A DNA stretch of 64,000 nucleotides, from the NCBI RefSeq assembly GCF_002754375.1, contig NZ_PEFF01000001.1, positions 1,302,001 to 1,366,000 of the forward strand. The letters run 5' to 3'. How positions within the stretch are numbered: position 1 is the first letter of the stretch; every line of letters begins with the position of its first letter. The position numbers and the translations under genes are program-made. The notes beneath the pieces were generated by a model. That model saw nothing but the letters and a program-made list of their open reading frames with translations, ran no database searches and was not told the DNA's origin. This DNA is from Variovorax sp. 54. Its GTDB lineage: Bacteria; Pseudomonadota; Gammaproteobacteria; Burkholderiales; Burkholderiaceae_C. Shown here in pieces: positions 51,435 through 61,032 of this stretch.

Positions 51435-53843
51435 TCAGTACACGTCGCGGCGGTAGCGCCCTTCGGCGATGAGTGCGTCCATGCCGCTCTCGCCCAGCAC
51501 CTCGGTGAGCGCCGCGTCCACGCCCGGCGCCATGCCTTCCAGGCTGCCGCACACGAAGACGATCGCGCCCTCTTCCTCCACCCACTGCTTCAGCGCTTCG
51601 GCGGCGTCGCGCAGGCAGTCCTGCACGTACACGCGCTGCGCCTGGTCGCGCGAGTAGACGAAGTCGGCGCGCGCCACGAGGCCGCCGGCTTGCCATGCCG
51701 CGACTTCCTCCGCACCGAAGCCGTCGTGCGCCGCCTGCCGTTCGCCGAACACCAGCCAGTTGCGGCCATGCCCGCGGCGAGCACGCTCGCGCAGCAGCGC
51801 GCGCAGGCCCGCAAAGCCTGAGCCGTTGCCGATGAAGACGCAGGGCCGCGCATCGTCGGGCAGCGCGAAGCCCGGGTTGGCGACGAGGCGCAGCGCGAGT
51901 TCCGCGCCCATCGGCGCGCCGACCGTGAGCCAGCCCGAGGCCACGCCCAGGCCGTTGTCGTGCCGCGCCTGCCGCACCAGCAACTGGACGGCGCCGTCGG
52001 ACGGAATCGACGCGACCGAGTAGCTGCGCGGCGCGGGCGCCGAGGCGCCGTCGTCGTGCATCTGGCGCGGCACGATCTCGACCAATGCGCCGGGCGCCCA
52101 GTTCACCGTGTCGCTGCCATCGGCGCGCCGCAGTTCGATCTCGAACAGCGGGTCGCCCTGGCTGCCCGCGTTGAGCAGGCGGCGGCCGTCGAGCCGCCAG
52201 GCGTCGAAGGCCGGTGCGGGTGCTGCGTCGGATGCAGGCCACGCCGCATCGCGCACGCCGAAGGTCTCGCGCAGCGCGTCGTGCCAACGCGCGAGCGCCA
52301 CCGGGTCTTCGCCGTCCACTTCGATCATCGGGAACATCGGCTGCGCGCCCTGGTTGTGCAGGTCGTGATCGAGCTTGCGGCCGAAGCCGCAGAAGGTCGC
52401 GTAGTGGCTGTCGCCGAGCGCGAGCAAGCCGTAGCGCAGGTGGCGCAGACCCGGACCGCTCTGCCGCGCGAACGCACGGGCAAAGGCGCGCGCGCTGTCG
52501 GGCGGATCGCCCTCGCCGAAGCTGCTCGCGACCCACAGCACCTGCCGGAAATGCAACAGCGCATCGGCACTCAGTGCGGACACAGGCCGCACCACCGCCG
52601 CGACACCGGCGGCCTGCAGCGCACCGGCCGTCTGCAGCGCGAGGCGCTCGGCATGGCCGGTCTGGCTCGCGAAGGCGACCAGCACCTGCCCCGCATCACC
52701 CGAGGTGGCGGGCACGGCAACCGCATCGAGCCGCGCACGTTCGGCGCGCACGGCCTTCGCGGTGCGGCGGCGGCCGAGATACATCATCCAGCCGCTGATT
52801 GCGAAGAGCGCGAGCCCCAGACTGGTGAACATCATCACGATGCGCCCCGGCAGGCCCCAGTAGGTGCCCATGTGCAGCGGGTAGATGCTGTTCACGAGAC
52901 GGCCGGCGAGCGGTTTGTCGGCGTAGCGTTCGTGGCGCAGCGTCTCGCCGGTCGCGGCGTGCAGGTACAGGCGGTTGCGTGCGCGCTCGTGCTCGGGGTG
53001 CGTGCGCAGGTAGTTGGCCTCGACCTGCGCCCCGTTGCGCGCCGGCAGCCGCAGCGTGACCAGGGCCCAGTCGCCGCCCGTGGTGTCGACGAACGCTTGC
53101 CAGACGCGCGCCAGGTCGAGCGTCACCGGGGGGGCATCGGCCGGTGCACGCTCCGCGCGCACCACGCGGCCCTCGCCCGCCGCGCCGTCGACCACCTTGC
53201 GCAGCCCGTCGAAGGCCCAGTACATGCCGGTGGTGGTCGACACCACGTACGCCAGCAGCGCGACGGTGCCGACCACGGCATGCAGGTTCCACAGGAAGGC
53301 ACGGCCGCGCAGCGCGAAGTCGATGCGCAGCCACTGGCGCCACGCGAAGGGGCGGCGCGGCCAACGCAGGTACAGGCCCGACAACGCAAGCAGCAGCAAC
53401 AGGCCGGCCAGCGAGCCGGTGATGGGCTTGCCGTCGTCGCGCGGCAGCAGCAGCCAGCGGTGCAACTCCTCGACGAACTCGAAGAAATGCTCGCCCACGG
53501 GCTCGGGCAGCAGCGCGCCGGTGGCGGGATCGGCGAAGCGCGTCTCGCCGCGCCGCTCGCCGGTCGGCGGCGCGAAGCCAATGCGCGCGGCGCGCCCGGG
53601 CTCGGTCGACACGGCCACGGTCGCGATGCGCCGCCCGGGCATCTCGGCCTGCACGCGCGCGACGAGCGCAGGCGGTGCCAATGCGGGTGCGGCCGAGGCC
53701 GCCGGGGTCGGGTTCAGCAGGTCGGTGATCTCGGCGCGGAACGACAGCGTCGCGCCGCTCAGGCCGATGACGACCAGCACGCTGCCCGCCGTGATGCCGA
53801 TGAACCAATGGATCTGGAACCAGACGCGACGCAGCAAGGCCAT
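51435..53843 (-). CDS. PepSY membrane domain-flavodoxin-ferredoxin reductase fusion, probable siderophore-iron reductase
   Basis: 802-residue fusion. Residues about 1-360 are a PepSY-associated domain with four membrane helices (about 12-34, 143-160, 184-206, 333-356) and conserved His (IHWFIG, ELHRWLL, WNLHAVVG, YPLHMGTYWG) likely binding haem. Residues 386-530 form a flavodoxin (FMN loop SQTGHAE), and about 545-802 an FNR-type FAD/NADPH reductase (RSYSVASIPSD, VFIGNGSGFAGLRALL, VFVCGSLEGMAPGV). NADPH electrons could thus pass FAD-FMN-haem across the membrane to ferric siderophore. It lies 74 bp after the receptor gene. ATG at 53843. Confidence 0.9.
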   Translation of the reverse strand: MALLRRVWFQIHWFIGITAGSVLVVIGLSGATLSFRAEITDLLNPTPAASAAPALAPPALVARVQAEMPGRRIATVAVSTEPGRAARIGFAPPTGERRGETRFADPATGALLPEPVGEHFFEFVEELHRWLLLPRDDGKPITGSLAGLLLLLALSGLYLRWPRRPFAWRQWLRIDFALRGRAFLWNLHAVVGTVALLAYVVSTTTGMYWAFDGLRKVVDGAAGEGRVVRAERAPADAPPVTLDLARVWQAFVDTTGGDWALVTLRLPARNGAQVEANYLRTHPEHERARNRLYLHAATGETLRHERYADKPLAGRLVNSIYPLHMGTYWGLPGRIVMMFTSLGLALFAISGWMMYLGRRRTAKAVRAERARLDAVAVPATSGDAGQVLVAFASQTGHAERLALQTAGALQAAGVAAVVRPVSALSADALLHFRQVLWVASSFGEGDPPDSARAFARAFARQSGPGLRHLRYGLLALGDSHYATFCGFGRKLDHDLHNQGAQPMFPMIEVDGEDPVALARWHDALRETFGVRDAAWPASDAAPAPAFDAWRLDGRRLLNAGSQGDPLFEIELRRADGSDTVNWAPGALVEIVPRQMHDDGASAPAPRSYSVASIPSDGAVQLLVRQARHDNGLGVASGWLTVGAPMGAELALRLVANPGFALPDDARPCVFIGNGSGFAGLRALLRERARRGHGRNWLVFGERQAAHDGFGAEEVAAWQAGGLVARADFVYSRDQAQRVYVQDCLRDAAEALKQWVEEEGAIVFVCGSLEGMAPGVDAALTEVLGESGMDALIAEGRYRRDVY

Positions 53844-53885
53844 GAAAAACAGACAGCAGAAAGAAGGGGAAGCGAAAAACAGGAA

Positions 53886-53904
53886 GCCCCGCCGCGGCAG
53901 GGGC
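53886..53904. terminator. Weak hairpin between receptor and reductase genes
   Basis: GCCCC (53886-53890) pairs with GGGGC (53900-53904) around a GC-rich loop in the 74-bp gap. No T-tract follows, so it more likely tunes expression or mRNA stability than ends transcription. Confidence 0.3.
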
Positions 53905-53917
53905 CTCACCCAAGGAT

Positions 53918-56029
53918 TCAAAGATCGATCTTGACCAGGGCCTTGATCGTACGCGGCGTGCCCACCGCCAGCCGCGTGCCGGCCGCCGACCAGTAGCGCT
54001 TGTCGCCCACGTTGTCGATGTTCAGCTGAAAGGTGGTGCGCTTGCCCATGAGCTGCGCCACGTAGCGCGCGCCGAGGCCGAAGACCGTCGCACCGCCGAT
54101 GAAGCCCTGGTTCAGGTCGTCGATGGGGCGGCGTCCCGTGAAGTACGCACCGCCGTTGACCGACAGCCCCGGCACCGCCGCGATGTCGTACGAGAGAAAG
54201 GCGCTCGCCGTGGTGCGCGCCGTGTTCTCGGGCCGCTTGCCGTCGTACTGCGCGTTGATGCGGCGGAATTCGGCGTCGAGCCACTGGCCCGAGAGCTGCC
54301 ACGCCAGCGTGGGCGTGAGCCGCCCCTGCGCCGACACCTCGAAGCCGCGGTAGCGCTGGCGCCCGCTGGCCACGAAGGTGTTGGCGCTGTCGGTGTAGGC
54401 GCCGGGCCGCTCGATATCGAACAGCGCGCCCGAGAGCAGCGTGCCGCTGCCGGTCAGCCAGCGCAGGCCGACTTCCTTCTGCCGGCTCACGCCCGGCGGC
54501 ATGCGCGTGTTCTGGTTGGCCGTGCCCGCCGGCGCGACTTCGCCCTCTTCCACACCCTGCGAGTACGACACGTAGGCCATGAGGTCGGGCGTGAACTTGT
54601 AGCTCAGCGCCGCCAGCGGCGTGGTCTTGCGCACGCTGTAGTCGAGAGCAGGCAGCGTGGCGCTCGCGCCCTGCCAGCTCTGGTAGCGCGTGTGGCGCAG
54701 GCCGGCCACCAGCTGCCACTGCGGCGAGAAGGTGATGCGGTCGAGCGCATACAGGCCCAGCTCTTCGCTGTCTTGCGCGCCCGAAGTGGGCCGCGAGGGC
54801 ATCGCGCTCAATGCCAGCGCGCCGATGGGCACGGGGTTGTAGAGATTCTGCAGCGTGGTCGCGCCGCCGTAGTTGCGCTGGAAGACGGGCGCCTGCGTCT
54901 TGTCGCTGCGCGCCGCGCCGAGCGTCAGCTCGTGCTGCAGCGCGCCGGTGGCGAAGGTGCCGAACAGCTCGGTGCGCAGCAGGTCGGAACGCTGTTCCAG
55001 GTACTGCACGTTGCCCGTGAGACGGCCAATGCCGGTGCGCACGTTGTAGTTGCCGAACTGCGCCAGGCGCCGGTCGCGCTCGGCCTCGGAATGGCCGGCT
55101 TCCACGCTGAGCGCCCACTGGTCGCTCAAGGCGTAGTCGGCACGCAGCTGGGTGTTGGTGACCTCGGCCTCGAACTCGGCCCAAGGCGGCGCCAGCAGCT
55201 TGTGCGGATCGGGCAGCGCCGGCAGCGCGATGACGCCGTTCACGGCCGCGAGCCGTGCGATGCCGGCCTGCTCGGTGATGCGCTTGCGGTAGTGCTCGAT
55301 GTCGGCCTTGAGCGTGAGCCGCCGGTTCACACGCCAGTCGAGTGCGGCCGAGACGAAGGTGCGGTTGCCGTCGACACCATCGATCGTCGAGCCCAGCTGG
55401 CCGCCGGCCGCGTTCAGGCGCAGGCCGAACTGGTCGTTCTCGCCGAACTGGCGGCCGATGTCGACCTGCCCCTGCAGCCCGCCCTGGTTGTCGACGCTCA
55501 TCCCGAGCGAGGTGACGGGCGTGCGCCCCGCGCGCTTGGTGACGAAGTTGATGACCCCCGCCGGCGTGGTGAAGCCGTAGTACAGCGCCGACGCGCCCTT
55601 GAGCACCTCGACGCGCTCCTTGTTCTCCATCGGAATCTCGGACACGTTGGGAATCGCGAGCGCGCCGTTGAGCCGGTAGTTGGTGCGGTTCTCCACGGCG
55701 ATGCCGCGGATGACGAGCTGGTCGAAGGTGTCACCGCCGTTCTGCTGGCGCGTCACGCCGGCCGTGTTGCGCAGCACGTCGTACACGCCGGTGGCGCCCT
55801 GCAGCTCGATCACCTCGCGCGTCACGGTGTTGACCGTGGCCGGCACGTCCATGACCGACGCGCCCCGGAACGTTCCCGCCTCGACCGTCTCGGCCAGGAA
55901 GCCGTTGGCGCGCGAGGCTTCGACGTTGACGGTGCTCAACTCACTCGCTTCGGCAGCGGACGCAGGCACGGATTGCGCCTGTGCAGCCTGCACGGCGGCG
56001 AGCGCGAGGCTCACACAAACTCTCTTCAT
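53918..56029 (-). CDS. TonB-dependent siderophore receptor (Fur-controlled)
   Basis: 703-residue outer-membrane receptor with a short signal peptide (MKRVCVSLALAAVQAAQAQ), a TonB-box-like LSTVNVEAS, a plug domain (MDVPATVNTVTREVIELQG, RVEVLKGASALYYGFTTPAGVINFVTKRA) and a 22-stranded barrel ending ALVKIDL. The plug end matches the FpvA/FoxA-type siderophore subgroup. A 19-bp Fur box lies about 85-100 bp upstream of the start. The PepSY-flavin reductase downstream supports ferric-siderophore uptake with reduction in the periplasm. Confidence 0.94.
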   Translation of the reverse strand: MKRVCVSLALAAVQAAQAQSVPASAAEASELSTVNVEASRANGFLAETVEAGTFRGASVMDVPATVNTVTREVIELQGATGVYDVLRNTAGVTRQQNGGDTFDQLVIRGIAVENRTNYRLNGALAIPNVSEIPMENKERVEVLKGASALYYGFTTPAGVINFVTKRAGRTPVTSLGMSVDNQGGLQGQVDIGRQFGENDQFGLRLNAAGGQLGSTIDGVDGNRTFVSAALDWRVNRRLTLKADIEHYRKRITEQAGIARLAAVNGVIALPALPDPHKLLAPPWAEFEAEVTNTQLRADYALSDQWALSVEAGHSEAERDRRLAQFGNYNVRTGIGRLTGNVQYLEQRSDLLRTELFGTFATGALQHELTLGAARSDKTQAPVFQRNYGGATTLQNLYNPVPIGALALSAMPSRPTSGAQDSEELGLYALDRITFSPQWQLVAGLRHTRYQSWQGASATLPALDYSVRKTTPLAALSYKFTPDLMAYVSYSQGVEEGEVAPAGTANQNTRMPPGVSRQKEVGLRWLTGSGTLLSGALFDIERPGAYTDSANTFVASGRQRYRGFEVSAQGRLTPTLAWQLSGQWLDAEFRRINAQYDGKRPENTARTTASAFLSYDIAAVPGLSVNGGAYFTGRRPIDDLNQGFIGGATVFGLGARYVAQLMGKRTTFQLNIDNVGDKRYWSAAGTRLAVGTPRTIKALVKIDL

Positions 56030-56105
56030 TCAAAACCCTTGGATGTTCTGGCGGCGCACCTCCCGGCGGCCTGATGGCACTTCCGGTGTGCGGAAGCGGG
56101 AGGGG

Positions 56106-56130
56106 ATTATGAATGAGAGAAATTCTCATT
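56106..56130 (-). promoter_or_regulatory. Fur box and -10 of the siderophore receptor promoter
   Basis: AATGAGAGAAATTCTCATT (56112-56130) has perfect 7-bp arms in the 19-bp Fur-box format. On the minus strand it lies directly before CATAAT (56106-56111), a fair -10, so it covers the spacer and -35. Iron-bound Fur should repress the receptor and the reductase. Confidence 0.8.
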
Positions 56131-56208
56131 TGATGGCCATCGCGAGCCCTCGCCGATAGGATCAGGCGTCAGAGCGTTCCATTCGAAACGCCATCACGGA
56201 GGAAATTC

Positions 56209-56289
56209 ATGACTGCCCCTCAGAAATCGACCGGACGGGAACCGGCGCATCCCATCGTCCACTGCGTCGAGAGCGAGGCCCTGCCATGA
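56209..56289 (+). CDS. 26-codon upstream open reading frame, translationally coupled
   Basis: Encodes MTAPQKSTGREPAHPIVHCV followed by six more residues. A strong GGAGG sequence lies at the right distance before the ATG, and its TGA overlaps the ATG of the next gene (ATGA at 56286-56289). The next gene has no good ribosome site of its own, so this small frame may drive its translation. No homology is recognised. Confidence 0.45.
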   Translation: MTAPQKSTGREPAHPIVHCVESEALP

Positions 56290-56603
56290 AGACGGCGAAA
56301 CGCCTTGCGCTCGGCGTGCTCGCCTGGGTCACCGTGGTCCCGCTGGTGGAACTTCTCTTCCTGTGGCTGGGCACCTCGGTCTTTGCTTCCCCCGAAGCCT
56401 CACGCGTCATCCTGTATGTGATCGGGGCATTCAACATCGGCATGGCCGCGCTGCTCTACTGGTATTGCGTACCCAGCGTGCCGCACTGGGGCCGACGCAC
56501 GGCCTACTTCGTCGGCTTCGTGGCGCTGCTGATGGTCGCCAGCGCCGTCGTTGTCTTCGGCGTTCAACTGCTGGTCGCGATGCTGTTGATGTTCTGGCGT
56601 TGA
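56286..56603 (+). CDS. Small three-helix membrane protein, unknown
   Basis: 105-residue hydrophobic protein with helices at about residues 9-32, 40-62 and 72-102 (LALGVLAWVTVVPLVELLFLWLG, VILYVIGAFNIGMAALLYWYC, TAYFVGFVALLMVASAVVVFG). No family recognised. It begins by overlap with a 26-codon frame and converges with the LysR gene 20 bp further on. Confidence 0.65.
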   Translation: MKTAKRLALGVLAWVTVVPLVELLFLWLGTSVFASPEASRVILYVIGAFNIGMAALLYWYCVPSVPHWGRRTAYFVGFVALLMVASAVVVFGVQLLVAMLLMFWR

Positions 56604-56622
56604 GCAAAGGCCCGGCGCGCCG

Positions 56623-57525
56623 TTACCCCTTCACCGCCGCAGCCGAAGCCCGCTGAATGCACTCGATGAAGTGCTGCGCCGCCGGCGTCGACGGCTGCCC
56701 GCGCCGGCGCACCACGCACACGTTCAGTATCGGCATCGTCTCGCGCACGTCGACGCGCCGGATGCCGTGGCGCTTGAAGCTGAGCCCGGCGAGCGGCTCG
56801 ACGAAGAGGCCGATCAGATCCATGTGGCCCACCAGCGCAAGCGCCACGGTGACCGAGTGGCCCTGCAGCACGCGCGTGGGCGGCGACAACCCGAGCGGCG
56901 TGAACAGCGGCGCCACGGCGTTGGTGCCGCCATGGTCGTCGCCCGGCAGGACCCATTCGGCGGCATAGAGATCGTGCAGCGAGCGCGCATTGCGCAGCGG
57001 ATGGCGCTCGCGCAGGCCGACCACCAGTTGCACCGGGAACAGCTCCAGCGCCTCGAACTGCGGATCGAGCGTGCCGGGTACGACGTGGGCCACCGCGAAG
57101 TCGAGGTACCCGTCGCGCAGCCGCGCGAGCATCCACGGCAGCACGGCCTCGTTGAACTGCACGTCGACCGCCGGCAGGCGCGTGTGGAAGTCCTTGAAGG
57201 CGGCGGGCAGCACGGTGAGCGCGAACGAGGCGCTCACGGCCAGCGAGACCGAGCCGGTGGCGCCGTCGCGAATCTGCGCAATCTCGTCGCGGGCGCGTTC
57301 CATGTCGGCCAGCAGCAGCCGCGCGCGCGGCGCGAAGGCCAGGCCGAACTGCGTGAGGCGCACGCCCTTGACGCTGCGCTCCACCAGCGGCGCGCCGACC
57401 TCGCGCTCCAGCTCGCGCACGATCTTGGTCACGGCGGGCTGCGAAATGCCGAGCACGCGCGCGGCGGCGCGGATGCTCATCTGCTCGACCACCGCCACGA
57501 AGGCATGCAACTGATTGGGCTTCAT
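56623..57525 (-). CDS. LysR-family transcriptional regulator
   Basis: 300-residue LysR regulator: N-terminal helix-turn-helix (LHAFVAVVEQMSIRAAARVLGISQPAVTKIVRELEREVGAPLVERS) and a C-terminal periplasmic-binding-protein-like effector domain. ATG at 57525; a TTG at 57543 is also possible. It diverges from the MFS transporter gene, 130 bp away, the normal arrangement for a LysR activator and its target. The gap contains AT-rich AAAAG...CTTTT halves that could hold the binding site. Confidence 0.92.
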   Translation of the reverse strand: MKPNQLHAFVAVVEQMSIRAAARVLGISQPAVTKIVRELEREVGAPLVERSVKGVRLTQFGLAFAPRARLLLADMERARDEIAQIRDGATGSVSLAVSASFALTVLPAAFKDFHTRLPAVDVQFNEAVLPWMLARLRDGYLDFAVAHVVPGTLDPQFEALELFPVQLVVGLRERHPLRNARSLHDLYAAEWVLPGDDHGGTNAVAPLFTPLGLSPPTRVLQGHSVTVALALVGHMDLIGLFVEPLAGLSFKRHGIRRVDVRETMPILNVCVVRRRGQPSTPAAQHFIECIQRASAAAVKG

Positions 57526-57655
57526 CTTTGGAGTGACAACCAAAAGTTATCGTTGACGCCCAATTATTGTCTTTTCATGACAGCTGCGAGTCTCTAGCAT
57601 CCGCCGCGGTCAAGGCCCGACGCGGCCTGCGCCCTTGAGAACACACAGGAGACAC

Positions 57656-58987
57656 ATGAACACCCGCGCTTCCCAGCCCTCGCCCACCTCTTCGTCTTCG
57701 CCCGCACGCCGGCGCCAGACCATCGTGGCCACGACCATCGGCAACGGGCTGGAGTTCTTCGACTTCACGGTCTACGGCTTTCTGGCACTGGTGATCGGCA
57801 AGCTGTTCTTCCCGACCTTCAGCTCCTACGGCCAGCTGCTGCTGACGGTGGCGAGCTTCGGCGTCGGTTTCATCATGCGGCCGCTGGGCGGCATCATCAT
57901 CGGCGCGTACGCCGACCGCGCGGGCCGCAAGAAGGCGATGACGCTCACGATCTTTTTGATGGCCCTGGGCTGCGCGCTGATCGCCTTCACGCCGACCTAC
58001 GCGAGCATCGGCGTCGCGGCGCCCGTCGTCATCGTGCTGGCGCGGCTGATCCAGGGCTTCTCGGCCGGCGGCGAGGTGGGCGCATCGACCACGCTGCTGG
58101 TGGAGCACGCCACGCCGGCCAACCGCGGCTACATGGCGAGCTGGCAGTTCGCGAGCCAGGGCCTGGGCGTGATGCTCGGCGCCGTGGTGGTGGGCGCGCT
58201 CACCTTCTCGCTGACGCCCGAAGCCATGCAGAGCTGGGGCTGGCGCGTGCCGTTCGTGCTCGGCATGCTGATCGCGCCGGTGGGCATGTACATCCGCCGC
58301 CACCTCGAAGAGTCGCTGCACATCTCGCCCGAAGACGCCAAGGCGCCGCGCGAGAGCAGCCTGAAGATCGTCTGCACGCAGCACGGCAAGACGGTGCTGG
58401 CCGCCATCCTCGCGCTGGTGGGCGGCACCACGGCAGCGTATGTGGTCACCTTCTACATGCCGACCTACGCGGTGCGCGAGCTGGGCCTCACGCCGTCGGT
58501 GGCGCTGTTCGGCGCGGCGCTCACGGGCCTGCTGTCGTTCGCGCTCGCGCCGTTCGTGGGCAAGCTCTCGGACGTTGTGGGCCGCAAGCCGCTCATCCTC
58601 TGGAGCCGCATCGTGATGGCGATCCTGATCTACCCGTGCTTTCTGTGGCTCAACGCCTCGCCCACGCCCGTGGTGCTGTTCACCGTGCTCGGCGTGCTGA
58701 GCATCGGCCTGGTCGTGCAGACGGTGCCGGGCATCACGATGCTGCCGGAGATGTTTCCCAAGCGCGTGCGCGCGAGCGGCATGTCGCTGGTCTACAGCGT
58801 GGGCGTGGCGCTGTTCGGCGGCTTCGCGCCCTTCATCAGCACCTGGCTGGTCAACGCCACCGGCAGCAAGCTCGCGCCGGCCTGGTACTTGGTGGCGATG
58901 ACGCTGGTGTCGCTACTGGGCCTGCTCTGGCTGCGCGACCACACGGGCCGCGACATTGACGCCGCCAACGCCCACGCGCCCGCCTGA
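57656..58987 (+). CDS. MFS metabolite:proton symporter (ShiA/ProP/citrate type)
   Basis: 443-residue, 12-helix transporter of the metabolite:H+ symporter subfamily. Landmarks are NGLEFFDFTVYGFLALVIGKLFFP at the start, the loop GAYADRAGRKKAM between helices 2 and 3, and RLIQGFSAGGEVGASTTLLVEH. Such proteins take up citrate, shikimate, dicarboxylates or betaines. The ATG at 57656 follows CAGGAG. Likely an operon with the following hydrolase gene, controlled by the divergent LysR protein. Confidence 0.92.
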   Translation: MNTRASQPSPTSSSSPARRRQTIVATTIGNGLEFFDFTVYGFLALVIGKLFFPTFSSYGQLLLTVASFGVGFIMRPLGGIIIGAYADRAGRKKAMTLTIFLMALGCALIAFTPTYASIGVAAPVVIVLARLIQGFSAGGEVGASTTLLVEHATPANRGYMASWQFASQGLGVMLGAVVVGALTFSLTPEAMQSWGWRVPFVLGMLIAPVGMYIRRHLEESLHISPEDAKAPRESSLKIVCTQHGKTVLAAILALVGGTTAAYVVTFYMPTYAVRELGLTPSVALFGAALTGLLSFALAPFVGKLSDVVGRKPLILWSRIVMAILIYPCFLWLNASPTPVVLFTVLGVLSIGLVVQTVPGITMLPEMFPKRVRASGMSLVYSVGVALFGGFAPFISTWLVNATGSKLAPAWYLVAMTLVSLLGLLWLRDHTGRDIDAANAHAPA

Positions 58988-59033
58988 TACCGTCTTCAAT
59001 CTTCCCGCCTTCATGCACAGGAGTCCTCCCGCC

Positions 59034-60137
59034 ATGTCCCAGCCTGCCACCGCCGCCACGCGCCATTTCTCGGGCACGTATGTCGAAGCCCGCGCCAAGT
59101 TCCTCGAGGCCGCCGCGGCGCGCGGCGCCAGCATCGAGTCGTTCGTGCACCCCACGCACCGCGGCGCACTCGGCGAAGAACTCGCCACCGACGTCGCACT
59201 GATCGGCGCGGCCGACGCCAAGAAGGTGCTGCTCGTCACCTCGGGCACGCACGGCCCCGAGGGCTTCTGCGGCTCGGGCGCGCAGGTCGCCACGCTGAAC
59301 GACGCCGACCTGCTCGCGCGCCTCGAACGCGCGGGTGTCGCGCTGCTGCTGGTGCATGCGGTGAACCCGCACGGCTTTTCGCACCTGCACCGCACCAACG
59401 AAGACAACATCGACCTGAACCGCAACCACATCGACTTCAGCGCGCCGCTGCCGGTGAACGCCGCGTACGCCGACGTGGAGCCGCTGGTGCTGCCCGCCAG
59501 CTGGCCGCCGACACCCGCCGACGACGCGGCCGTGGCCGGCTACATCGCCACGCACGGCATGACCGCCTTCCGCGCCGCTGTCACGCGCGGCCAGTACACC
59601 TCGCCCGACGGCCTGTTCTACGGCGGCACCGCGCCGTCGTGGAGCAACCGCACCATCCGCGCGATCTTGCGCGGCTACGCGGCCTCGGCCACGCACCTGG
59701 GCTGGATCGACGTGCACACCGGCCTGGGCCCCTACGGCCACGGCGAAAAGATCTACCCGGGCCGCAACACGCCCGAAGACCTCGCGCTGGCCCACGCCTG
59801 GTGGGGCGCCGACGTGTTCGCGCCCTTCGCAGGCGATTCGGCCTCGGCCGACGTGTCGGGCCCGGTGATCTCGACCGCCTACGACGAATGCCCGAACGCG
59901 CGCGTCGCGCCCATGGGCCTGGAGTTCGGCACGCTGCCCGACCTGGAAGTGCTCGACCGCCTGCGCGCCGACACCTGGCTGCGCCGCCATCCCGAGGCGC
60001 CCGAATCGCAGAAGCGCGAGATCCGTCAGCGCCTGCGCGACGCGTTCTACTGCGACAACGACGAGTGGAAGGGCATGGTGCTCGGACAGACGCGCGTCGT
60101 TCTGCTGCAGACCCTGCAGGGCCTCAAGAACGCCTGA
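59034..60137 (+). CDS. DUF2817/M14-like zinc hydrolase
   Basis: 367-residue protein of the DUF2817 family, related to M14 carboxypeptidases. Zinc ligands are suggested by [14 protein letters not shown] (HxxE) and the later His in [29 protein letters not shown] is also conserved. It should cleave a small amide or peptide, perhaps the substrate imported by the MFS transporter upstream. Start at 59034 after GGAG; ATG at 59013 is possible. Confidence 0.85.
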   Translation: MSQPATAATRHFSGTYVEARAKFLEAAAARGASIESFVHPTHRGALGEELATDVALIGAADAKKVLLVTSGTHGPEGFCGSGAQVATLNDADLLARLERAGVALLLVHAVNPHGFSHLHRTNEDNIDLNRNHIDFSAPLPVNAAYADVEPLVLPASWPPTPADDAAVAGYIATHGMTAFRAAVTRGQYTSPDGLFYGGTAPSWSNRTIRAILRGYAASATHLGWIDVHTGLGPYGHGEKIYPGRNTPEDLALAHAWWGADVFAPFAGDSASADVSGPVISTAYDECPNARVAPMGLEFGTLPDLEVLDRLRADTWLRRHPEAPESQKREIRQRLRDAFYCDNDEWKGMVLGQTRVVLLQTLQGLKNA

Positions 60138-60156
60138 CCCGGCGAGCTTCGGTTCT

Positions 60157-60954
60157 TCAGCCGAAGTTCGGCGCGCGCTTCTCGCGCAGCGAGGCCACGC
60201 CTTCGCGCACGTCGGCGCCCGCGAAGCCCATGAACTCGAGTGCCAGCGAGGCGTCGAAGGTCGGCCCGGCCTGGCGCAGCCAGTTGTTCAGCGCGTACTT
60301 GGTGAAGCGGATCGCGCTCTGGCTGCCGGCCGCGAGGCGGTCGGCGATCTCGTAGGCGCGCGGCAGCAGGTCGGCCTCGTCCACGGCCAGCGACACCAGG
60401 CCGATGCGCTCGGCCTCCTCGCCGCTCACCGGCTCGCACAGCAGCAGGTGGTACTTGGCCTTGGCCATGCCGCACAACAGCGGCCACACGATGGCTGCAT
60501 GGTCGCCCGCCGCCACGCCCAGGCGCGTGTGGCCGTCGACGATCTTCGCGTTCTTCGTGGCGATGGAAATGTCGGCCAGCAGCCCCGCCACCAGCCCCGC
60601 GCCCACGGCCGGGCCGTGCATGGCGCTCACGATGGGCTTGTCGCAGTTGATGAGGTTGTAGACGAGGTCGCGCGCTTCTTTCCACACGCGCTGGCGCACG
60701 GTGTCGTCGGTGGTCATGTCCTGCACCATGCCCAGGTCGCCGCCGCCCGAGAAGCCCATGCCCTCGCCGCGCAGCACGGTGCAGCGCACCGTGTCGTCGG
60801 CCGCCACGTCGCGCCAGATTTCGGCCAGCTCGCGGTGGCCGTCATGGCCGGCCGTGGGCAGCTTGCCGTTGGTGGCGCGCATCTGGATGTCGAGCACCGC
60901 GCCGTTCGCGCCGCGGCGCGTGAGGGCGAGGGTCTGGTAGCGGGTGTAGTCCAT
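60157..60954 (-). CDS. Enoyl-CoA hydratase/isomerase family protein
   Basis: 265-residue crotonase-fold enzyme. The oxyanion-hole segments are [14 protein letters not shown] and [29 protein letters not shown]; the usual first catalytic Glu position appears replaced in the [15 protein letters not shown] region, so activity may differ from classical hydratases. ATG at 60954. It converges with the hydrolase gene, with only 19 bp between stops. Confidence 0.88.
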   Translation of the reverse strand: MDYTRYQTLALTRRGANGAVLDIQMRATNGKLPTAGHDGHRELAEIWRDVAADDTVRCTVLRGEGMGFSGGGDLGMVQDMTTDDTVRQRVWKEARDLVYNLINCDKPIVSAMHGPAVGAGLVAGLLADISIATKNAKIVDGHTRLGVAAGDHAAIVWPLLCGMAKAKYHLLLCEPVSGEEAERIGLVSLAVDEADLLPRAYEIADRLAAGSQSAIRFTKYALNNWLRQAGPTFDASLALEFMGFAGADVREGVASLREKRAPNFG

Positions 60955-61032
60955 GCGTGTGTCTCCGCCCCGCACGCACGGCCATGGCGCGGGGACTTCG
61001 TTCGATGAAGGAGAAGAAGAAAGGCCGGAGGC

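Noticed and set aside
53844..55184. Extension of the PepSY-reductase frame to 1249 residues
   Set aside because: The extra part is an out-of-frame reading of the TonB receptor gene.
60147..60166. CTTCGG/CCGAAG hairpin as a terminator between convergent genes
   Set aside because: Only 6-bp arms, no T-tract, and it overlaps the stop region of the hydratase gene.
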